Under the pieces are notes generated by a model. That model worked only from the letters and a program-made list of their open reading frames with translations. It did no database searches and was not told where the DNA came from. Positions 13,916 through 18,756 of a stretch of 18,756 nt of DNA are shown here, in pieces. The DNA comes from DATLBA01 sp035527275. Its GTDB lineage: Bacteria; Planctomycetota; Phycisphaerae; FEN-1346. Position 1 is the first letter of the stretch. Every line of letters begins with the position of its first letter. Both the position numbers and the translations under genes were made by a program. The stretch spans positions 1-18,756 of the forward strand of contig DATLBA010000088.1 in the NCBI GenBank assembly GCA_035527275.1, in the 5' to 3' direction.

Positions 13916-15154
13916 ATGAGAAGACGCGTCCTCGTAACCGGCCTCGGCCTGGTCACCTCCCTCGCTTCGGACGTCAAGTTGTTCTGGAAGCGGCTGCTTG
14001 CCGGCAAGTCCGGCATCAGCCGCATTGAGCATTTCGACACGGCGGGTTTCCCCGTTCAGATCGCCGGCGAGGTCAAGGATTTCGACCCGACGGCGTATTT
14101 GCCCAAACATGAGGTGCGCCACCTGGATCGTTTCAGCCAGATGGCCGTCGCCGCCGCGGTGCAGGCCGTGGAGCACACGGGCCTGGACCTTGCGAACGTC
14201 GAGGACCCGTTCTGCGTCGGCGCGATTGTCGGCAGCGGGATCGGCGGTTTGGCGGAGTTCGAGGCCCAGCACAAGCGGCTGCTGGAGCGCGGGCCCACAA
14301 AGGTGTCCCCCTTCATGGTCCCGAAACTGATGATTAACGCCGCCGCCGGCCAGATTTCCATCTGTTACGGCATCAAAGGACCCAACGCGGGCGTCGCCAA
14401 CGCGTGCGCCAGCGCTTCGAACGCCATCGGTCAGGCCTTCTGGGTCATTCAGAACGAGGAAGCCGACGTGATGATTGCCGGCGGGGCGGAGGCGGCCCTG
14501 ACGCCTCTGGGCCTGGCGGGCTTTTGCGCGAACCGGGCCCTCTCGACGCGAAATGATGAACCCGAGCGCGCCAGCCGCCCCTTCGACCGCGACCGCGACG
14601 GCTTCGTCCTCTCCGAGGGCGCCGGCATCGTCGTCCTCGAAGAATACGAGCATGCGAAGCGCCGCGGTGCCGAGCCTCTGGCCGAACTCATCGGGTTCGG
14701 GATGAGCGGCGACGGGCTGCACATCGTCCAGCCGGATCCCGACGGCAAAGGGGCCGCCTCGGCCCTTAGACAGATGCTCCAGGACGCCTCCGCCGACGCC
14801 GACTCGGTCGATTACATCAACGCGCACGGCACGGGCACGCCGCTCGGCGACGTCGCCGAGACCAAGGCCGTCAAGACCATCTTCGGCGACCACGCGAAGA
14901 AACTGGCGATCTCGAGCACCAAGTCGAGCGTCGGCCACCTGCTGGGCGCCTCGGGCGGCGTCGAACTGATTGCCACCGTCCTGGCCCTCCGTAACCAGGT
15001 GGCCCCGCCGACCATTAACCTCGAGAACCCCGACCCCGAATGTGATTTGGATTACGTGCCGCTCAAGGCCCGCCAGATGCCCATCCGCCGCGCCGCCAGC
15101 AACGCTTTCGGCTTCGGCGGCCAAAATGCCTGCCTGCTGCTGCAGAAGATTTAG
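13916..15154 (+). CDS. fabF: 3-oxoacyl-ACP synthase II FabF
   Basis: FabF condenses malonyl-ACP with acyl-ACP to lengthen the fatty acid by two carbons. The 412-residue thiolase-fold protein opens RRVLVTGLGLVTSL. The catalytic triad is Cys164 (NACASASNAIG), His304 (NAHGTGTPLGD) and His341 (SVGHLLGASG), with the C-terminal gating loop FGFGGQNA. The length is normal for FabF. The Cys-containing segment reads ACASASNA where ACATSAHA is more common, a conservative change. It starts three bases after the acpP stop, so the two are surely co-translated. The stop codon TAG is shared with the first base of the 200-bp inverted-repeat element; before insertion the gene would have ended in TAA at the same place. 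Confidence 0.95.
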   Translation: MRRRVLVTGLGLVTSLASDVKLFWKRLLAGKSGISRIEHFDTAGFPVQIAGEVKDFDPTAYLPKHEVRHLDRFSQMAVAAAVQAVEHTGLDLANVEDPFCVGAIVGSGIGGLAEFEAQHKRLLERGPTKVSPFMVPKLMINAAAGQISICYGIKGPNAGVANACASASNAIGQAFWVIQNEEADVMIAGGAEAALTPLGLAGFCANRALSTRNDEPERASRPFDRDRDGFVLSEGAGIVVLEEYEHAKRRGAEPLAELIGFGMSGDGLHIVQPDPDGKGAASALRQMLQDASADADSVDYINAHGTGTPLGDVAETKAVKTIFGDHAKKLAISSTKSSVGHLLGASGGVELIATVLALRNQVAPPTINLENPDPECDLDYVPLKARQMPIRRAASNAFGFGGQNACLLLQKI

Positions 15155-15353
15155 AGCCTATCCGAAAACCGGTCTCGTCGCGAGGCTGAGCGAGAAGTTC
15201 GAGGCCAAGGCGGCAGGCCCAAACGGGCGGAGGCGTGGCTGAAATGCCACGTCGAGGACGTTTTGGGCCGGTCCCGATCCCGGCGCGCCGGGATCGGGAC
15301 CGGCCTCGGGCTTCACAGCCAGCCGCAGGAGAGACCGGTTTTGGGATAGGCTC
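15154..15353. mobile_element. 200-bp MITE-like inverted-repeat element in the fabF stop codon
   Basis: Terminal inverted repeats of 23 bases (15154-15176 and 15331-15353) match at 22 positions and begin GAGCCTATCC. TA flanks the element on both sides (15152-15153 and 15354-15355), consistent with a 2-base target duplication at a YTAR-type site. Inside are a 6-bp hairpin (15234-15251) and a perfect 40-base palindrome (15266-15305, centred after 15285). There is no transposase and no plausible ORF, so it would be non-autonomous. The GAG-initial ends recall some IS5-family (IS427/IS1031-type) elements, from memory and unverified. It shares 15 exact bases with the smaller element at 5185-5240. 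Confidence 0.72.
15266..15305. repeat. Perfect 40-bp palindrome inside the 200-bp element
   Basis: The bases 15266-15285 are the exact reverse complement of 15286-15305. The sequence starts GGCCGGTCCC and ends GGGACCGGCC. As DNA it could extrude as a cruciform, and as RNA it would form a long hairpin downstream of fabF. Terminator activity is unlikely because no T-run follows. Confidence 0.85.
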
Positions 15354-15370
15354 TAAGCCCGCCGGAGGGG

Positions 15371-15514
15371 GGCAAGCGTCGTCTGGGCTCGGCCCTGGCC
15401 GCCCACTGCGATGACGCCCAAGACCGCGAGGTCCTGCTGCGCGTCCTCACCCCTAACCTGATGATCCTCTTACTTCACCCGTTGAGGTTTTCAACAGAGC
15501 AAAACATCTTCTAA
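15371..15514 (+). pseudogene. Coding-like remnant between the element and lpdA
   Basis: The frame beginning GGC AAG CGT reads GKRRLGSALAAH, later VLLRVLTPNL, and ends with a stop at 15512-15514. For the first 30 or so codons nearly every third base is G or C, the pattern of real genes in this genome. There is no start codon or ribosome-binding site, and the last 15 codons lose the bias. I do not recognise the family. It may be the 3' tail of a gene lost by deletion, or chance. It overlaps the end of lpdA by four bases on the opposite strand. Confidence 0.25.
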
Positions 15515-16890
15515 ACCGCATGAATCGGGAGGCCGAGCCAGGCCTCGGCGGCTTCGAGGACTCCCTCGGCAAAGGTCGGGTGCGGATGGATCGTGGCGGC
15601 CAGTTCCTCCACCGTCAGTTCGTTTCGCATCGCCAGCGCAATCTCCTGGACGACGTCCGTGGCGTGGGAACCGATGACGACGGCGCCGAGGATCTCGCCC
15701 ATCGCCTCATCGGCCAGGATCTTGACCTGGCCCTCCGTCTCGCCGTAGGCGCGGGCCATGCCGCTCGCCCGATAGGAAAAGCGGCCCACGCGGAGGCGGT
15801 CGCATACCTCGCGGGCTTCGGCCTCCGACAGACCCACTGCCGCCACCTCCGGATGTGTGTATACGCCCACGGGGACAACCGTGCGATCGTCGGCCGCATC
15901 GTGACCCGTGGCATTGTCGGCGGCGACGACGCCCATGCGGCTGGCGAGGTGGGCGTACTGTCGCCGCTCGGCGCAGTCGCCGATTGCATAGACGCCCGGC
16001 ACGTTGGTGCGGCACCGCTCGTCCACCTTGATGATGCCGTCTTCGAGTTCGACACCGACCTCCTCGAGGCCGAGGTCTTCAATGTTCGGCCTCCGGCCGA
16101 CGGCGACCAGAGCGCGGGCGGCTTTGACCGTCTCGCCGCCCTCCAGCCTCGCCTCGGCGCCATCCGGACCGGCTTTCATTCCGACAACCTTCGAGCCGGT
16201 CAGCACCTTGACCTTGCGTTTCTTCAGAAGCCTGTGGATCGCCCTGGCGGCATCTTCATCCACCTGCGGAGCGAGGCGGTCAAGCATCTCAACGACGGTG
16301 GTCTGGACGCCGAGTTCGGCGTACAGCGTGGCGAACTCGCATCCGATGATTCCGCCACCCATGATAAGGATGCTTTCGGGAAGCGTCTCGCACGTTGTGG
16401 CCTCGTCGGTGGTCCAGAGGTGGCCGGTGTCCCACGGCAGAAAGTTGGGCCGGATCGGCTGCGAACCCGTGGCCACGATGATCGCCCCGGCCTCGATTGC
16501 CTCGGTCCCGCCGGCCGTCTCGACGACGAGCCCGCCGCGGCGGGCCAGCCGCCCCCGGCCGCGCACGACGTCCACCCCGGCCTGCTTCAAGAGGCCCTCG
16601 ACGCCTTTGCGAAGGCCGGCCACCACCTGGGCCACCCGTTTCATGTAGGCGGCACCGTCCACGCTCCTCTCGCCGACCGCGAGCCCATAGTCCGAAGCGC
16701 GGCCGAAGTTCCAGAACAGTTCGCTTGCATGGAGCATCGCCTTGGTGGGGATACAGCCGACGTTCAGACACGTGCCGCCCAGGTCGCGGGCTTCGATGCA
16801 ACAGGCCTTGGCGCCGCGGCGGGCTGCACGCAGAGCCGCCACATAGCCGCCCGGACCCCCGCCGAGAACCGCAACATCATACTTGCTCAA
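15511..16890 (-). CDS. lpdA: Dihydrolipoyl dehydrogenase
   Basis: LpdA reoxidises dihydrolipoamide on the E2 or glycine-cleavage H proteins, passing electrons through FAD and a disulfide to NAD. The 459-residue product has an FAD-binding opening, DVAVLGGGPGG. The redox disulfide is Cys41/Cys46 in GGTCLNVGCIPTK. The NAD-binding segment is GGGIIGCEFATLYAELGV, and VYAIGDC is the second FAD motif. The catalytic His-Glu pair lies in HPHPTFAEG (His437 and Glu442). I start at TTG 16890 because AAGGAGG lies six bases upstream and the family N-terminus begins there; the longer open frame adds 15 basic residues that overlap the ribosome-binding site. No other dehydrogenase-complex subunits are nearby, so which complex it serves cannot be said. 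Confidence 0.94.
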   Translation of the reverse strand: MSKYDVAVLGGGPGGYVAALRAARRGAKACCIEARDLGGTCLNVGCIPTKAMLHASELFWNFGRASDYGLAVGERSVDGAAYMKRVAQVVAGLRKGVEGLLKQAGVDVVRGRGRLARRGGLVVETAGGTEAIEAGAIIVATGSQPIRPNFLPWDTGHLWTTDEATTCETLPESILIMGGGIIGCEFATLYAELGVQTTVVEMLDRLAPQVDEDAARAIHRLLKKRKVKVLTGSKVVGMKAGPDGAEARLEGGETVKAARALVAVGRRPNIEDLGLEEVGVELEDGIIKVDERCRTNVPGVYAIGDCAERRQYAHLASRMGVVAADNATGHDAADDRTVVPVGVYTHPEVAAVGLSEAEAREVCDRLRVGRFSYRASGMARAYGETEGQVKILADEAMGEILGAVVIGSHATDVVQEIALAMRNELTVEELAATIHPHPTFAEGVLEAAEAWLGLPIHAV

Positions 16891-16946
16891 GACGAACCTC
16901 CTTCGCTTCCGAAGCCGAAGCCCTGTCATTTGCACGGTTGCGGCGC

Positions 16947-16975
16947 ATCGTATCGGGGCCGTCGGTGTCCGTCAA
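16947..16975 (-). promoter_or_regulatory. lpdA promoter
   Basis: On the minus strand, TTGACG (16975 down to 16970) and TACGAT (16952 down to 16947) are separated by exactly 17 bases. Each box matches five of six consensus positions. The -10 box ends 56 bases before the TTG start. Confidence 0.7.
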
Positions 16976-17021
16976 ACCCAAAAGGAACCGGCCATAGGAA
17001 ACGATCGCAGCCGGCGCGGCC

Positions 17022-17050
17022 TTGCGGCACTGCCGCCGAGGTGCTAGGCT
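17022..17050 (+). promoter_or_regulatory. Weak candidate promoter of yggS
   Basis: TTGCGG (17022-17027) and TAGGCT (17045-17050) have a 17-base spacer but only three of six matches each. Position and spacing are right for a promoter divergent from that of lpdA, but the match is poor. Confidence 0.25.
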
Positions 17051-17132
17051 GCTTGCGGAGCGAGCCTGCCGCGGAAGCGGCGCCGCGTTTTGAGCCGCCA
17101 AAGCCTCTGCAAATGGCGAGAGGCGCGATTAC

Positions 17133-17831
17133 GTGATGGACCTGAAGCCCGAGCGCATCCTGGCAAACCTGCGGGAAGTCACAGACCGCATCGCGGCGGC
17201 GGCTGCGCGTAGCAGGCGAAGCGCTGAAGCCGTCCGCCTGGTCGCGGTGACAAAGGCGGTCCCGACCGAGGCGATCCGCATCCTCGCCGAAGCGGGCCAG
17301 AAGGACATCGGAGAGAACCGGGCCCCACAACTCCGCGACCGCGCGGCCGAACTCGAAAGCCTCGATGTCGCCTGGCACATGATCGGCCACCTTCAGCGAA
17401 ACAAGGTCAAGCACGTCGTCCCGGCTGCCGCGATGATCCACAGCGTGGACTCGCTTCGGCTGGCCGAGGAAATCAGCAAACGCGCCGAAGGCGCCGGCGT
17501 CCGCGCGACCTGCCTCCTGGAAGTGAACGTCAGCGGCGAGGAAGCGAAGTGGGGCGTCGCGCCCGCCGATGCGTCGCGCCTCGCCGAAGAGGTAGCATCC
17601 CTGCCCGGCGTCGAGTTGGCGGGCCTGATGACGATGGCGCCCCTTGTCGAGTCGGTCGAGACGGTGCGGCCGGTGTTTGCGAGCCTGCGGGACCTGCTGG
17701 GCCGCATCAACCGCGAAGCGGACCTGCCCGCGCCGCTGGCGCAACTCAGCATGGGAATGACGCAGGACTACGAGGTGGCCGTCGAAGAAGGGTCGACCAT
17801 CGTCCGCGTCGGTACGGCCCTGTTTCAGTGA
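17133..17831 (+). CDS. yggS: YggS family pyridoxal phosphate homeostasis protein
   Basis: YggS/PROSC proteins bind pyridoxal 5'-phosphate and keep vitamin B6 and amino-acid pools balanced; no enzyme reaction is established. The 232-residue product fits the family length. The PLP-binding Lys41 is in VAVTKAVP. Other family signatures are DIGENRAPQL, WHMIGHLQRNK, SVDS, LLEVNVSGEEAKWG, GLMTMAP and the C-terminal LSMGMTQDYEVAVEEGSTIV RVGTALF. The start is GTG 17133 (nine bases after GAGAGG) or ATG 17136; they differ by one residue. The gene is divergent from lpdA. In many bacteria yggS sits with yggT and cell-division genes; that context is absent here. Confidence 0.93.
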   Translation: MMDLKPERILANLREVTDRIAAAAARSRRSAEAVRLVAVTKAVPTEAIRILAEAGQKDIGENRAPQLRDRAAELESLDVAWHMIGHLQRNKVKHVVPAAAMIHSVDSLRLAEEISKRAEGAGVRATCLLEVNVSGEEAKWGVAPADASRLAEEVASLPGVELAGLMTMAPLVESVETVRPVFASLRDLLGRINREADLPAPLAQLSMGMTQDYEVAVEEGSTIVRVGTALFQ

Positions 17832-17894
17832 GGGCGGCGGCATTTTTCAGGCACTATTCGGCGGGAGCGGGCGTCTAAGATACCGGCGGCAATT

Positions 17895-17913
17895 GGCCTT
17901 GCACGCCAAGGCC
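17895..17913 (+). promoter_or_regulatory. Stem-loop in the leader of the CxxCH protein gene
   Basis: GGCCTTG (17895-17901) and CAAGGCC (17907-17913) form a perfect 7-bp stem with a 5-base loop, 51 bases before the ATG at 17965. No T-run follows. It could be an operator or an mRNA-stabilising hairpin; nothing in sequence decides. Confidence 0.3.
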
Positions 17914-17964
17914 GATTGCGATAAGGTAGCCGGCGCACCATGGTTAGCGAAAGGCGGTGACGAG

Positions 17965-18678
17965 ATGAGACTGAGGCGAAGCGTGCCCGTGGTGGCGGCG
18001 TTCGGACTGGCCGCCGTTCTCGGCCTGGCGGCGGTGGCGGTCGCACAGCGCGATGCTGCCACGATCGAGCGGCAGTACAAGGCGCGAGAAGCCACGGTCG
18101 ATAAAAACAGCGCCGACCAACTCTACGAACTGGCCAAATGGTGCTTCGAGAACGAGTTGCCGGAACAGGCGATGGCCCACGCGCTGGCGGCCCATGCCAA
18201 GGCCCCCGAGGACGTGCGCCCGAAGTATCTGATTTACGTTATGACAAAGGGCGGCGAGGAGGAGAAGGTCGAAACGGAAGAGCCGGACACCAAGACCCCA
18301 ACGATTTCGGACGAGGAGGTCCAGGGCGTCTTTGAGCGCGAAGGCAAGGAGGCCATGCGCGGCTTCCAGGAGGTCCAGGGGCTCTTGCTTCAGCGGTGCG
18401 CGAAGTGTCATCGCGGCGGGGACGAGAAGGTGAAGTTTTTCCTCATCCGGCAATTGCCCCGCTCGGACAAGACGCTGGCCCAGAACTTCCTGGCCATCGA
18501 GAAATACCTCGACCGCGAGAATCCCGAGGACAGCCGCCTGCTGCAAATGCCCCTGCGCGGAAAGGAACTGGGTCACGAACGCGTCATTCGAAGCACCGGC
18601 GACCCCGTGTTCCGCAAAATCGTCGAGTGGATTAAGTCGCGTAAGATACCAAGCGCAGAGTTGTTCCCTGAAGACTGA
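17965..18678 (+). CDS. Secreted protein with a single c-type heme motif (CxxCH)
   Basis: Precise function unknown. The 237-residue product begins with a signal peptide (MRLRRS, hydrophobic VVAAFGLAAVLGLAAVA, cleavage near AVA-Q at about 27). A helical TPR-like stretch follows (about 50-92, including LYELAKWCFENELPEQAMAH), then a charged Glu/Lys linker (about 97-118). The C-terminal domain carries RCAKCHRGG (Cys145, Cys148, His149), the covalent heme c attachment signature. A Met in LLQMPLRG (Met195) could be the second axial ligand. It resembles the small cytochrome-c-like domains common in planctomycete secreted proteins. I start at ATG 17965; an in-frame ATG at 17893 would put 24 polar residues before the signal peptide. 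No electron-transfer partner is in the window. Confidence 0.78.
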   Translation: MRLRRSVPVVAAFGLAAVLGLAAVAVAQRDAATIERQYKAREATVDKNSADQLYELAKWCFENELPEQAMAHALAAHAKAPEDVRPKYLIYVMTKGGEEEKVETEEPDTKTPTISDEEVQGVFEREGKEAMRGFQEVQGLLLQRCAKCHRGGDEKVKFFLIRQLPRSDKTLAQNFLAIEKYLDRENPEDSRLLQMPLRGKELGHERVIRSTGDPVFRKIVEWIKSRKIPSAELFPED

Positions 18679-18756
18679 GGGAAAGCAAGAGGGACGCCCG
18701 AAGTTCAAAGAATAACCGAGGGGCGGCCCCAATCGCTCGTAAAAAGTAAAAGGCCG

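Noticed and set aside
13670..15124. Minus-strand open frame (484 codons) opposite acpP-fabF
   Set aside because: acpP and fabF are certain on the plus strand; the antisense frame shows no domain and no start signal.
15520..17136. Plus-strand open frame (538 codons) opposite lpdA
   Set aside because: lpdA has all its catalytic motifs on the minus strand. The opposite frame shows no recognisable family and runs through the lpdA promoter.

Overview
The window is a GC-rich chromosomal segment, most likely from a member of the Planctomycetota (possibly a Phycisphaerae-like lineage; this is inference). Supporting signs are a RuvA with a long acidic-pin loop, paired Tat-exported sugar isomerase and Gfo/Idh/MocA proteins, a stand-alone DUF2344 protein next to RNase G, an RHS-repeat remnant of the 'YTYLGAGTIV' type, a secreted HEAT protein with a degenerate receiver domain, and a secreted CxxCH protein. 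Most of the content is housekeeping. I see no phage, CRISPR array, defence system or intact transposase.

Layout, left to right. (1) 1-2276: a dispersed hairpin repeat leads into ruvC-ruvA-ruvB, the Holliday-junction operon, with a 4-bp overlap and a 6-bp gap. (2) 2277-5180: a near-ideal sigma-70 promoter and a structured leader precede a 797-residue secreted HEAT/pseudo-receiver protein. Its stop codon runs into an array of 8-bp repeats and then a strong intrinsic terminator. (3) 5185-6561: a 56-bp palindromic element sits in the stop codon of sppA (minus strand). The sppA promoter is divergent from a promoter serving tRNA-Cys(GCA). (4) 6773-9027: a Tat-exported TIM-barrel isomerase/epimerase and a Tat-exported Gfo/Idh/MocA oxidoreductase form a likely carbohydrate-processing pair. 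(5) 9091-11346: DUF2344 protein and RNase G. (6) 11347-11721: a non-coding interval carrying an RHS-gene remnant. (7) 11722-15154: fabD-fabG-acpP-fabF, a compact type II fatty-acid synthesis cluster. (8) 15154-15513: a 200-bp miniature inverted-repeat element inside the fabF stop codon, then a short coding-like remnant. (9) 15511-18678: lpdA on the minus strand, divergent from yggS and a secreted CxxCH protein on the plus strand.

The most interesting signal is the pair of related non-coding palindromic elements (5185-5240 and 15154-15353). Both are flanked by TA, begin with GAGCC, share an internal 15-mer and have the same orientation relative to their host gene. Each sits exactly in a stop codon. 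Removing the element and one TA restores TAA in both genes, while the element's first G makes the present stop TAG. This looks like a TA-targeting miniature element that enters stop codons without harming the protein. Other points are the ruvC ribosome-binding site lying inside a repeat-derived hairpin, duplicated Shine-Dalgarno/start pairs on acpP, and a secreted receiver-like domain lacking its phosphoacceptor aspartate.
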